A stretch of 64,000 nucleotides of DNA, taken from positions 8,118,001 through 8,182,000 of the forward strand of contig OX392527.1 of NCBI GenBank assembly GCA_947623455.1, written 5' to 3'. Origin of the DNA: Mimachlamys varia (Eukaryota; Mollusca; Bivalvia; Pectinida; Pectinidae). Positions 1-47,100 of the stretch are shown one piece after another (within the stretch, counting starts at the first letter, position 1; each line of letters starts with the position of its first letter). The notes below the pieces were generated by a model. The model ran no database searches and was not told where the DNA came from. It saw only the letters and a list, made by a program, of their open reading frames with translations. The position numbers were made by a program, and so were the translations under genes.

Positions 1-32
1 GCTCTACAGTAGATCACACCACTCACATTGTC

Positions 33-35406
<35,374 letters not shown>

Positions 35407-35430
35407 CTTGGAAGGTGATGAGACTCAAAG

Positions 35431-35437
35431 CGGAAGT
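35431..35437 (-). promoter_or_regulatory. ETS-like core motif upstream of minus gene start
   Basis: ACTTCCG read on the minus strand, ending 24 bp before the ATG. The same heptamer is 15 bp before the ATG of the plus paralog. ETS-family (GABP-like) sites of this form are common near animal transcription starts. The transcription start itself is not visible. Confidence 0.4.
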
Positions 35438-35494
35438 CGATTACAGAGCAGCTAAGGGGAATAAACGATGAAAACCACACAGCGGCATGACGAA

Positions 35495-35935
35495 TTACCC
35501 AAATCTACCCAAATCTTACCAACATCTACCAAAATCTTTTCCAAATCTACCCAAATCTTGCCCAAATCGAACAAGTACACCACAATTATAAGAAAACCAA
35601 TAGCATTCTTAATTAATTATACGCAAATTTTTGATGGTCGATGCTCCAGGTTTTAGTAAACCAAACACGAGTAAGGGTTATCTCCCCTGTATTAACGCAT
35701 GGCAAAGAAAATTACCAACGTATATATCTGTATTATTGCTTTAGGCCTATTATAATATCAATTTGTTAAATAATATAGATAAAGAAACAATAGAAATGCA
35801 ATAATCAATAGACAATTGCCTTCTTCGAAAAACATATATTTCGTTATATAAACATCACATCACCCAAATCTACCAAAATCTTACCCAAACGAAATCTACC
35901 AAATCTACCCAAATCTTACCCAAATCTACCCGTAT
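35495..35935. repeat. Interrupted simple repeat of tacccaaatct type
   Basis: Two clusters (about 35495-35575 and 35863-35935) of 10-12-bp units such as acccaaatct and accaaaatct, separated by unique AT-rich DNA. They lie just upstream of the minus gene start. Confidence 0.7.
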
Positions 35936-36296
35936 AACGTGACATGCATAAATCATCGTTTTATATAATAACTCCTTGTAAGTATAACGGGACATGTATA
36001 AAACGATCGTTTTTATTCATTTGATAAGTATAACGGGACATGTATAAAACGATCGTTTTTATTCATTTGGTAAGTATAACGGGACATGTATAAAACGATC
36101 GTTTTTATTCATTTGGTAAGTATAACGGGACATGTATAAAACGATTGTTTTTATTCATTTGGTAAGTATAACGGGACATGTGTAAAACGATCGTTTTTAT
36201 TCATTTGATAAGTATAACGGGACATGTATAAAACGATAGTTTTTATTCATTTGATAAGTATAACGGGACATGTATAAAACAATCGTTTTAATTCAA
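35934..36296. repeat. 46-bp tandem array with a 14-bp palindrome per unit, about 8 units
   Basis: The unit is agtataacgggacatgtata, then aaacgatcgtttttattcat, then ttggta. The inner aaaacgatcgtttt is a perfect palindrome in most units. The regular period starts at 35981 (then 36027, 36073 and so on), and the first unit is degenerate. It lies in the spacer between the two divergent start codons. Confidence 0.93.
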
Positions 36297-37141
36297 TTTA
36301 TTTCAAAATTACGTTTATATTTTCAATGTTTCTGCAGTTTGTATTATATTTTTATGATATCTTCGTCTCTTTCATATAACCCAATTGATGCTGTGACACT
36401 AATTAGGAAATTATCTGGAGTCCAGCTTCATTGTGGACTGGGGCCAATATACAAGTGTCAATAAACATCTTACAACATTTATATATATAATAAATAATTC
36501 GCTAAGTACGAAGGGACGTATATCGATCAATTCTTACGAAATATAAATTGAGACTTGCAATTTGAATAAATCGCTAGATACACGGGCGTATATCAGGGAT
36601 GATGTGAGATATATGCCCCTGGGTATATTTATAATTATATTATTAGTTTAAATAAATCACGGGGTAATTAATTGAATAACATGCCAGTGACAAAAGAAGG
36701 ACGTATAGATATCAAAATTAATAAAATAATTTTCTGGTTTACGGATTAATTTGAAGATTTCGCTTATGATTTAACGGGACGTATATCAATCAAAATTGAT
36801 GGGATCCATTCCCAGTCAGAATAATTTCTATTTAGTCCCATCTTGATTTTTACGTTACATTATAGGGATTTGGGAGGGTGATATAAAGGGGCATCCCGCG
36901 AAAGTAAGCTCTTTTTTTCATTCTTTTTTTTTTCAAAATATTACACACTTTATCGAGTGGGTATTCTTATGGACTACGACGATCGGATTTTGCTGCTGTG
37001 TATTCATAAAATAAATAATTTCAAAATAACTAGTGGAATTCGTAAGCGTCTAGCCAGACGCTCTAGCTCTGGATTTCCACTGCCTACCAACGCATGCGCA
37101 GCGAGCGCCGTTTCCATTGTAAACACTCTATCTGATATTAC
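36297..37141. other. Intergenic spacer, degenerate 'acgggacgtatatc' motifs
   Basis: Motifs like gggacgtatatcgatcaa recur near 36514, 36584, 36701 and 36778 and resemble the gggacatgtat part of the 46-bp unit. This suggests decayed extension of that array. The stretch 37045-37135 is the reversed counterpart of the repeat at 22556. Confidence 0.4.
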
Positions 37142-37249
37142 CTTCTCTACTAGTTTTCTCTGATCCGCTGTCAGAAAATTCATAATGTTTACTTGTTCCT
37201 CGCTTGGAATCGACGATATCAAATTGAGGTCTTCCTCATTAAATGTGAT
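37142..37249 (-). other. Orphan exon-like open segment
   Basis: A 108-nt phase-0 open segment bounded by a TTTTTGTGTAG acceptor and a GTAATA donor. It encodes ITFNEEDLNLISSIPSEEQV and then NIMNFLTADQRKLVEK, with amphipathic, protein-like composition. No family is recognised. It could be an exon of the decayed integrase element, an unrelated gene, or chance. It is on the same strand as, and upstream of, the minus GRB2-like gene. Confidence 0.3.
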
Positions 37250-37689
37250 CTACACAAAAAGAAAAAAGTAAGAGTTATTCCCCATGATGGAAGTGAGAGG
37301 ATAGGTCAAGATCGATCGATCAGAGAATTTGACATGTAGCCAGATTTTAACGGCTGTCACAAGACAAGCAACTGTGATTTGAAATGGACAAACTGTAATA
37401 CGACAAGGAATATATTTCTCACAACATAAAATATATAAATGGTACACGTCGTTTTCACAATCAAAAAATCCTTTTAATAATTTGAAATAAACTTTATAAT
37501 CTAAAGCAAAACTAACATTGAAGTTTTAACTATTAAATTAAACATGAATAAAGACCTAGTAATCTAGATTAATAAAAATAAATAATACCCGATGCTTTCA
37601 CAAAATCAAAAACTTTTTATAATTGAAAATAAAACTTTACAATCTAAAGCAGAACATTACTGTAATGGGAGGCTCATTTCACACATATA

Positions 37690-38215
37690 TATTTATTATT
37701 TACTGACAGAAACTCCAGCAACTGTGGATGTGCTCTTTCCATACAAAAAAAAATATATACCCGCAATAGAGTCAGTTGAATTATATCTAAAAATGCCTGC
37801 AAAAACTTCTGACTGCTGTTTTCTGTTCCGAAATCTGCCCTTAAAATTCGTGGAGCACATTGTACATGCATCACACAATCCAGATAATATTTTGCAACAA
37901 CAGCTGGATCGTATTAGTTGATGCAACTTCCAGCCACGTGATTTTACGACTATAACCATCGATGTATCCATGAATACAGAATCCGAATGGTTTTAATGTA
38001 TTGTAACCGTCCACGTGCCATACGTAATTAGGTCCTTTCGTCGAATTCACCCTTCGTTTTACTTATGCGCTTCTTTCGTTTCATTTGGATACATTTCCTT
38101 CATAATTTTCATGACGTCGTTTCTTTTGACTGCTACTCCATGGTCCCTGACAAGTCCTGTTCAACATTGTTCTATAGTCTACACGCTGTCCACTAGCCTT
38201 ACACTCTTCCCTTAG
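37690..38215 (-). pseudogene. Frameshifted integrase-core transposon remnant (catalytic region)
   Basis: Minus-strand reading gives, in changing frames: a SGQRVDYRTML segment (38215 to about 38160), RDHGVAVKRNDVMKIMKEMY (HTH-like, from 38157), then from 38035 GPNYVWHVDGY and KPFGFCIHGYIDGYSRKITW with a stop at 37871-37873. One base over is CAPRILRADFGTEN, and in the third frame FLYGKSTS. The HVDGY and DxGTEN motifs correspond to the first two acidic sites of the integrase-core proteins found in many animal genomes. At least three frame changes plus stops show it is dead. The N-terminal part lies at 39.4-39.8 kb, separated by an insertion. Confidence 0.8.
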
Positions 38216-38219
38216 TATT

Positions 38220-38317
38220 GGTTACACCATAGTTTACGAGTTCTTCAGGATATAACCCACAAGGCACGAAGTGCCGCGTGGGTTATACCCGAAGAACGAG
38301 TAAACTATTGTGTAACC
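38220..38317. repeat. 98-bp imperfect palindrome (hairpin)
   Basis: The outer arms ggttacaccatagtttac and gtaaactattgtgtaacc pair, as do the inner arms gttcttc/gaagaac and gggttatac/ata-taaccca around ggcacgaagtgcc. It lies between the integrase remnant and the next TIR-bounded insertion. Confidence 0.9.
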
Positions 38318-39437
38318 TACTTGTATCATAGATGTGACATATTTCTTTCATCGAGAACAATGTTCATTTACCTACAATGTTAAAATGTACACTGAAATGG
38401 GGTAGGCGTGGGGATCACTGGACTGATTCTGTCAATCCTGGGTTGATGATGCTTACTTCAATTTGATTGGCTATTGATTCTGTCAATCCAGAGTTGATAA
38501 TACACATAGGCACGCCTTTTTAAATATGATTGGTTATTTCTAAATCATTCCTGGGAATATTTTGATTTTGGATATTATTGTTTTTATTAATTAGACTAAG
38601 CAATAAGCCACCCACACTCACTTCATTGCAAAGCATAAAAACTTTGATTTTGACTTCCTGAAAAACAATGATGACTTGGACGAATTCACTGTTCCACAAG
38701 TTCTTGACAAGTATGACATTTCGGAATATTTAAGTCGACTCTGTTTCCCAAAGTTTCAACGTGGAATTACCCGAAGAAAGACCGGAATCCACGAAAAGCA
38801 CAAATCACGGTTCGGACCGCCTGTTCATTCGGAATGTAGATCTACTTGAATATAAAGGACTTTATGAATTTAAAGGAAAACACACGCCTTAATTGATAGA
38901 AATGAAACCAAAGCTGAAACGCGAATCGCAGGTACGTGTAAAACCAGAGAATTATACCTTAATAATTGTACAGTGACAATCAATTTAATTTGAAGTTTTA
39001 TTTGCACAAAAATAGTAAAAACACTGACCAAGGGTACGTTTGTACAGTGTCGCTCAATTTGAAGACATTTGTTATATTTGTGCAAAGGTGAATTGTCTAT
39101 TGAGTTGGAAAAGCTGAAAATGTGTGTATATTTTTAAGACAAGAAAATGTGTGTATTCTGTAAGGTTAATTAAATGTTGAGTTGGAAAACTGAAAATGTG
39201 TGTATTGTTTTTTAAAAGTACATGGCAACCTATTTTCGCTTGTTGTACAATGTATATATTTCAATGTACTTGGGGTCATTTTGCAACATTGTACAATTGC
39301 AACATTGAGGAAATAGGCCATGGTAAGAACCTATGTTCTTACTAGATAAGAACATGGGTTCTTACTGGGTGAGGTCAACTCTTCATAATATATTCCACGG
39401 ACGAAATGAAAGAAATATGACACATCTATGATACAAG
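38318..39437. mobile_element. 1.1-kb insertion with ~38-bp inverted termini
   Basis: The left end tacttgtatcatagatgtga (38318 on) is matched by the reverse complement of gacacatctatgatacaagt (ending near 39437), and the similarity continues inward through the tttctttcat region. The interior has no coding potential. A 'tgattctgtcaatcc' segment is duplicated near 38427 and 38474. It splits the integrase remnant. Confidence 0.75.
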
Positions 39438-39448
39438 TATTTTACTTA

Positions 39449-39800
39449 CATATTGCCTACATGCGTTGTGTTGAGGACGTCTTTGAAAGTGCAGCTTTCT
39501 GAAACTACGCTTCAACTGACGAACCACTGAGTTCAATATTGTGTCTGCAAAACAAAAGCAGAATTATTTAAACATACTTCAGTCCGTCCAGGCAATAGAT
39601 GTTTATGATTTCATTTCTGCTCAGAACATTTCATGCCGAGGGAATACTCCACGGTTCTACACTTTCTACATCCACAACGGCACATAAACATCAAAATGAT
39701 GAACACGAATAGAATCCTTGATATGTTGGGTAGAACGTCCATCACCTCGCGTGTTGTATTTAAATGACCGAACAACATCATAACTGACAACGAAATCAAT
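39449..39800 (-). pseudogene. N-terminal part of the integrase-core transposon remnant
   Basis: 39449-39543 is open in one frame between a TTTTGCAG acceptor and GTAAGT and reads TILNSVVRQLKRSFRKLHFQ, like the 'S-x-RQLKR-L-x-x-LGL-x-RR' region preceding the catalytic core in this family. Further upstream, EYSLGMKCSEQK ends at a stop near 39615 and may be the preceding conserved block. Before it, a hydrophobic stretch (LFVFIILMFM) occurs. Interrupted and non-functional. Confidence 0.55.
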
Positions 39801-40089
39801 TAATTAAAAACAAAGAAGTAATAACGAAGAAGTGATAACAAAAAAGTGGTAACTAAAAATGTCCCTTCAGGGCTGCCGTAAAAAAATAAATCTAAAATGA
39901 AGTAAACTTAAGTGGTAATTTAAATAACAAGAAACTGTTAACAGAAAAATCCAAAGAATTGAAAATAATTCAGGTGTGGCCCACTTCAACCGAAGTTAGA
40001 AGACAGTTCAAAATAGCAAAATAACATAATCAGAATTACTACAACAAACAAAGTAGAAGCGTGTGTAATATTAATAAATCTGTAATTCA

Positions 40090-40670
40090 AAATTGTGATA
40101 TTGAGGATTCCAAACCTCGACCTCAAAACAAAACTCATGATTCCATAATTCCATAATTCGAATTATTGATTTCCATTGTTCAAACTTGTTATATCAAAGA
40201 ATCGATTTATGGAATTCCATAATTGCAATTATTGATTTCCATAATTCCAATTTGTAATATCAATAAATCGAATTATTAATTTCCATCAATAGAATTATTG
40301 ATTTCCATAATTCCAGTTTGTAATATCAGGGACGGTAATATCAATAAATCGATTTATGGATATCCATAATCCAAAAAAATCAATCTGAAGTTTTAATATC
40401 ATTAATTCAAATTGTAATATCAATAATTCATTTATGGAATTCCATCAATCGTTTTCTAATATCAATTAATCATTTATTGATATTGACAAATATGCTTGTT
40501 TATTGATTTCCAAAAATAGGTATTTATTGATATCCAAAACCGAATTATGGTATCCATAATTTCATTTATGGATATCAATAATTATTTATTGATTTCCATA
40601 AATGAATTATGGAAATCAGAAAATAGTTATGGAATTCCATAAATGGATTTATTGATATCCATAAATGGGG
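40090..40670. repeat. AT-rich palindromic low-complexity region
   Basis: Dense short words such as ttccataatt, attattgatttccat, tggaattccata and tggatatccataa recur in both orientations without a fixed period. Many are self-complementary. It lies 0.4-0.95 kb upstream of the plus gene start. Confidence 0.75.
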
Positions 40671-40894
40671 ACTTTTTCCACTTTGGCTTGCCTTTGTGAA
40701 CACATTAGTTTAGGCGCAGAATTAGCTGTAACCGTAAATGTCCAGGTCCCTGTGATAAACATAAATGTACACTCGTGTCGATCATATGGAATTTATTAAA
40801 TTCGTTAAATGATTTAATATGCCACTCGCCTTAAGACACATTAAATTTTAACATGTTTCATTTGTGACACTCATGTAAGATTTTCTTAGGTCCT

Positions 40895-40927
40895 ACCAGA
40901 GACGTATAAAGCCTATACGTCTCTGGT
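40895..40927. repeat. Small perfect hairpin just upstream of plus gene
   Basis: The arms accagagacgtata and tatacgtctctggt (14 bp) flank aagcc. It is 115 bp before the plus gene start codon, so it may lie in the promoter or 5' UTR. Confidence 0.85.
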
Positions 40928-41020
40928 CCTACAAGGCCAAAATAGTAATGTTGAATTTGATTGGAAAATCGTCTGTCTTGTTTACGACGAATTCGATTAC
41001 CTCCCTTTGGAACTTATTTT

Positions 41021-41027
41021 ACTTCCG
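41021..41027 (+). promoter_or_regulatory. ETS-like core motif upstream of plus gene start
   Basis: ACTTCCG (within acttccggaa) ending 15 bp before the ATG. The same heptamer is near the start of the divergent paralog. See 35431. Confidence 0.4.
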
Positions 41028-41042
41028 GAATTGATTTTCAAG

Positions 41043-41120
41043 ATGGAAGCTAAGGCAATTTACACCTTTGAAGCAACACAACCCGATGAATTGGGTTTTA
41101 AAAAAGATGACATTCTTCTT
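41043..41120 (+). CDS. GRB2: GRB2-like plus gene, exon 1: start of N-terminal SH3
   Basis: 78 nt, starting [20 protein letters not shown], then KDDILL. The donor is GTAAGT. The DEL-x-F-K-x-x-D pattern of the RT loop and following strand is kept, unlike the minus copy. An in-frame non-AUG extension upstream has no support. Confidence 0.96.
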
Positions 41121-44100
41121 GTAAGTATCAATTACAGCACCTTTAAAAGTTTTGCAAAGGTGTTTTCTCAGGTTATTCCTTCTAAACATGAGAAGTTACG
41201 ATAAACACGTTACGCCTATGATCACGTAATGATGTCTATTTTGACTTCCTGAAAGGAGGAACTGTCAAAGTTACGATAGATCTATAAATCATATCAATGT
41301 TTAACCGGCGACTTCGAGTATAGGGCCTACTAAAATAATAACCTTTTTAAAATTTGATTCAGTGAAGTTTTGAAAAAATTATTTGTTCTAAAAATGACAC
41401 ATCTTTAATAAGAGAGGGGGTTCGAACCCGGGGTCTTCCGGAATCTAGACGGACGCTCAACCATATTGAGCAATCTGGTCGCCGACGATCGACCCGGTCT
41501 AGATCAGCTACATTCCTTCCTCCTTTAACAAAAAACATCACAATTTACAACCCAGGTCCTGGTATCCCCTTGCCCAGTACTTGAAACAAGGTTTGGTCAC
41601 AGGCACCAAATTAGTCCGAAGGGTTCTGACTCTCTGACCCGCTAAATATTTTGAAGACAGGCGGGTGCGAGAGTCAGAATTCCTGCTAAGTAGAAAAGTG
41701 GAAATTTTACTGACCAGTGCACGGGTCACCCATTTAAGCTGTGTTTTATAACATGAAACACTTTCGATCACATGTATTTTATTAAGTATCAATGGGAAGA
41801 AAAGATATTTTTCTACTAACCTACACATTTCATCAAGTCACAGGAGGTTGTAAACTAACTGTTTGAAAATGGCCACCGCCTAACATCACATGATCAAAAT
41901 AGGTAGGTCAGAACGTAATTCTCGCGGGATCTCTGATGCGCGGCCATTTTCAAACAGATGTGAGGAAACTGGTTATTTTTTTAGAAATGGGTGGCAACAG
42001 TTAGTTTACTACCTCCTGTGACTTGATTACATGTGTAGGTTAGAAGAAAAATATCTGTTCTTTCCATTGCTACCTATTCTACATGTGATCGAAAACGTTT
42101 CATATTATAAAACACAGCTTAAACAGTTATCCGTGCATGGGTCGGTAAAATTTCCACTTTATAACTAATGAGGAATTCTGACTCGCGCACCCGCCTGTCG
42201 TCAAAATATTTAGCAGGTCAGAGAGTCAGATCCCTTCGGACTAGCACCAAATGTAACAGGAAAGGAAAATGCACAGCCAGGGTTCGAATCCGAGACCTTC
42301 CGAAACTCTAGACGGACGCTCAACCAGTTAAGCTGTCTGGTCACCACCAATCGAAGTCCGAAGCTGCAAAATATATGGATGGCTTGCAGCTCTTCAACTT
42401 GAGAGTGAGAGTCCCTATCTATATGAAAACCTCGGGTTGCTGATCGTGATTAATTTGTAAGCAGTGTTTTATAATAATATCAGTTTAAGGAAAACCACAC
42501 ACTTGCGAATAATATGCCAATCAGCCTATCTATTATACTCAAATTTCGGTATGGAATTGTTGCTAAAGATAGCTAAAATCACTTTAAACTCTTTTTTCTG
42601 TCCAAGTTACATTAATCTATGACCAAATAAATATTATGCCATACCACTGCGTCCGTTGTCCTTCCTTTTTCTTTAGAACTATGCACTGGATATCAATCAT
42701 AATTGGTTGGAAAAATTCATAAGAGGTAGGGATTCAAAATTTTACAGATTTAGGGGATAACCCTCCCGGGGGGTGCGCTGAGGGGTGGGACAAACATATT
42801 TTTGACTTGGGATTAACAATATATACCACTGCTGAGCATAAAGAAACAAACACAATCATGATATTATGATGTACCCCGCCCTTACAGAATCAACCCCAGA
42901 GACGTAACTTTAAACGGTTGAGGATCCTAACCCAAAACTATACAATTACTGGGCATGAAGAGACAATCACAAACATGGTTTAAGATTTGACCCCAGCGTC
43001 TGCCAATCCCTTGCAGACTTAAACCCTGTGTCACAACTTTGAAATGGTTGAGATCCCCACCCCAAAACTATATATACAGTTGCTGGTCATAAAGAGCCAA
43101 ACACAATCATAATATTAGCATTGATTTCAGGGTCTGGCCACACCCCTTTGGACCTAATTTCTTAGTTGAACTTGAAAACAGTTGAGATACTTACCCATTT
43201 AATTTATATAGATTACAGATATGCTTTAACGATTGGGCTTTAAGTTTTAGCTATAATCTGTCCCTGTCCTCGGGATCTTTTTGGATAATATTTTACCACA
43301 ATTTCCTAGATACCAATGTATCCATGTGAGCGATACAAGCCCTCTGGGCGTCTTGTTTAGTTTATTAGAGCATGCATGTAAATCCAGTCGAGCACAAGGT
43401 AAATTGCGTAAATGGGAATTGTTTACGTTAATTTACTGACTGCTCCATTGGACTTATATGATCTCATAAACTAAACAACATCAATGGTTAATCCTTATAT
43501 TTACTGTATTTTTCTGTAAATGGTTCATAAGTTTTCTGTTCAATATAGCCCCAACTGCGGACATAAACTTCCTTTCAAAACTTCAATAGATATAACAGCA
43601 TGAAGTTTGCTTAAGCCTTGATTAACTCCACCCATGTCCATTGTTGATGACATCATTCCCCGCATGTATTGTTGTCAAGGTCATGGAAATTTGGCACATT
43701 CTCAAGTATAGTTATTGGAAAATAATTATAATAAAATTATAAATAAGTTATAATAAATAGTTTGAAGGACATTGGTTATCGACTGAATGTCAGACATTAG
43801 ACAATAAACAAAGAAATGTAATTGTTTTATAGGCTGTGGGCATGGGAGGTTCTTAGTATAGATATAATGACATAAAGAAATGTAATTGTTTTATAGGCTG
43901 TGGGCATGGGAGGTTCTTAGTATAGATATAATGACATAAAGAAGTGTAATTGTTTTATAGGCTGTGGGCATGGGAGGTTCTTAGTATAGATATAATGACA
44001 TAAAGAAATGTAATTGTTTTATAGGCTGTGGGCATGGGAGGTTCTTAGTATAGATATAATGACATAAAGAAATGTAATTGTTTTATAGGCTGTGGGCATG

Positions 44101-47100
44101 GGAGGTTCTTAGTATAGATATAATGACATAAAGAAATGTAATTGTTTTATAGGCTGTGGGCATGGGAGGTTCTTAGTATAGATATAATGACATAAAGAAA
44201 TGTAATTGTTTTATAGGCTGTGGGCATGGGAGGTTCTAGGTATAGATATAATGACATAAAGAAATGTAATTGTTTTATAGGCTGTGGGCATGGGAGGTTC
44301 TTAGTATAGATATAATGACATAAAGACGTGTAATTGTTTTATAGGCTGTGGGCATGGGAGGTTCTTAGTATAGATATAATGACATAAAGAAATGTAATTG
44401 TTTTATAGGCTGTGGGCATGGGAGGTTCTTAGTATAGATATAATGACATAAAGAAATGTAATTGTTTTATAGGCTGTGGGCACGGGAGGTTCTTAGTATA
44501 GATATAATGACATAAAGAAATGTAATTGTTTTATAGGCTGTGGGCACGGGAGGTTCTTAGTATAGATATAATGACATAAAGAAATGTAATTGTTTTATAG
44601 GCTGTGGGCACGGGAGGTTCTTAGTATAGATATAATGACATAAAGAAGTGTAATTGTTTTATAGGCTGTGGGCACGGGAGGTTCTTAGTATAGATATAAT
44701 GACATAAAGAAATGTAATTGTTTTATAGGCTGTGGGCACGGGAGGTTCTTAGTATAGATATAATTACATAAAGAAATGTAATTGTTTTATAGGCTGTGGG
44801 CACGGGAGGTTCTTAGTATAGATATAATGACATAAAGAAATGTAATTGTTTTATAGGCTGTGGGCATGGGAGGTTCTTAGTATAGATATAATGACATAAA
44901 GAAATGTAATTGTTTTATAGGCTGTGGGCATGGGAGGTTCTTAGTATAGATATAATGACATAAAGAAATGTAATTGTTTTATAGGCTGTGGGCATGGGAG
45001 GTTCTTAGTATAGATATAATGACATAAAGAAATGTAATTGTTTTATAGGCTGTTGGCATGGGAGGTTCTTAGTATAGATATAATGACATAAAGAAATGTA
45101 ATTGTTTTATAGGCTGTGGGCATGGGAGGTTCTTAGTATAGATATAATGACATAAAGAAATGTAATTGTTTTATAGGCTGTGGGCATGGGAGGTTCTTGG
45201 TATAGATATAATGACATGAAGACGTGTAATTGTTTTATAGGCTGTGGGCACGGGAGGTTCTTGGTATAGATATAATGACATGAAGAAATGTAATTGTTTT
45301 ATAGGCTGTGGGCACGGGAGGTTCTTGGTATAGATATAATGACATAAAGAAGTGTAATTGTTTTATAGGCTGTGGGCATGGGAGGTTCTAGGTATAGATA
45401 TAATGACATAAAGAAATGTAATTGTTTTATAGGCTGTGGGCATGGGAGGTTCTTAGTATAGATATAATGACATAAAGAAATGTAATTGTTTTATAGGCTG
45501 TGGGCATGGGAGGTTCTTAGTATAGATATAATGACATAAAGAAGTGTAATTGTTTTATAGGCTGTGGGCATGGGAGGTTCTTAGTATAGATATAATGACA
45601 TAAAGAAATGTAATTGTTTTATAGGCTGTGGGCATGGGAGGTTCTTAGTATAGATATAATGACATAAAGAAATGTAATTGTTTTATAGGCTGTGGGCATG
45701 GGAGGTTCTTAGTATAGATATAATGACATAAAGAAATGTAATTGTTTTATAGGCTGTGGGCATGGGAGGTTCTTAGTATAGATATAATGACATAAAGAAA
45801 TGTAATTGTTTTATAGGCTGTGGGCATGGGAGGTTCTTAGTATAGATATAATGACATAAAGAAATGTAATTGTTTTATAGGCTGTGGGCATGGGAGGTTC
45901 TTAGTATAGATATAATGACATAAAGAAATGTAATTGTTTTATAGGCTGTGGGCATGGGAGGTTCTTAGTATAGATATAATGACATAAAGAAATGTAATTG
46001 TTTTATAGGCTGTGGGCATGGGAGGTTCTTAGTATAGATATAATGACATAAAGAAATGTAATTGTTTTATAGGCTGTGGGTATGGGAGGTTCTTGGTATA
46101 GATATAATGACATAAAGAAATGTAATTGTTTTATAGGCTGTGGGCATGGGAGGTTCTAGGTATAGATATAATGACATAAAGAAATGTAATTGTTTTATAG
46201 GCTGTGGGCATGGGAGGTTCTTAGTATAGATATAATGACATAAAGACGTGTAATTGTTTTATAGGCTGTGGGCATGGGAGGTTCTTAGTATAGATATAAT
46301 GACATAAAGAAATGTAATTGTTTTATAGGCTGTGGGCACGGGAGGTTCTTAGTATAGATATAATGACATAAAGAAATGTAATTGTTTTATAGGCTGTGGG
46401 CACGGGAGGTTCTTAGTATAGATATAATGACATAAAGAAGTGTAATTGTTTTATAGGCTGTGGGCACGGGAGGTTCTTAGTATAGATATAATGACATAAA
46501 GAAATGTAATTGTTTTATAGGCTGTGGGCATGGGAGGTTCTTAGTATAGATATAATGACATAAAGAAATGTAATTGTTTTATAGGCTGTGGGCATGGGAG
46601 GTTCTTAGTATAGATATAATGACATAAAGAAATGTAATTGTTTTATAGGCTGTGGGCATGGGAGGTTCTTAGTATAGATATAATGACATAAAGAAATGTA
46701 ATTGTTTTATAGGCTGTGGGCATGGGAGGTTCTTAGTATAGATATAATGACATAAAGAAATGTAATTGTTTTATAGGCTGTTGGCATGGGAGGTTCTTAG
46801 TATAGATATAATGACATAAAGAAATGTAATTGTTTTATAGGCTGTGGGCATGGGAGGTTCTTAGTATAGATATAATGACATAAAGAAATGTAATTGTTTT
46901 ATAGGCTGTGGGCATGGGAGGTTCTTAGTATAGATATAATGACATAAAGACGTGTAATTGTTTTATAGGCTGTGGGCATGGGAGGTTCTTGGTATAGATA
47001 TAATGACATAAAGAAATGTAATTGTTTTATAGGCTGTGGGCATGGGAGGTTCTTGGTATAGATATAATGACATAAAGAAATGTAATTGTTTTATAGGCTG

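Noticed and set aside
41007..41042. N-terminal extension of the plus adaptor upstream of MEA
   Set aside because: There is no ATG in the extension, and GRB2 homologs start exactly at MEA.
41405..41500. A functional tRNA gene
   Set aside because: A- and B-box-like elements are present, but stems do not pair convincingly by eye and a second copy flanks a foldback element; a SINE fragment fits better.
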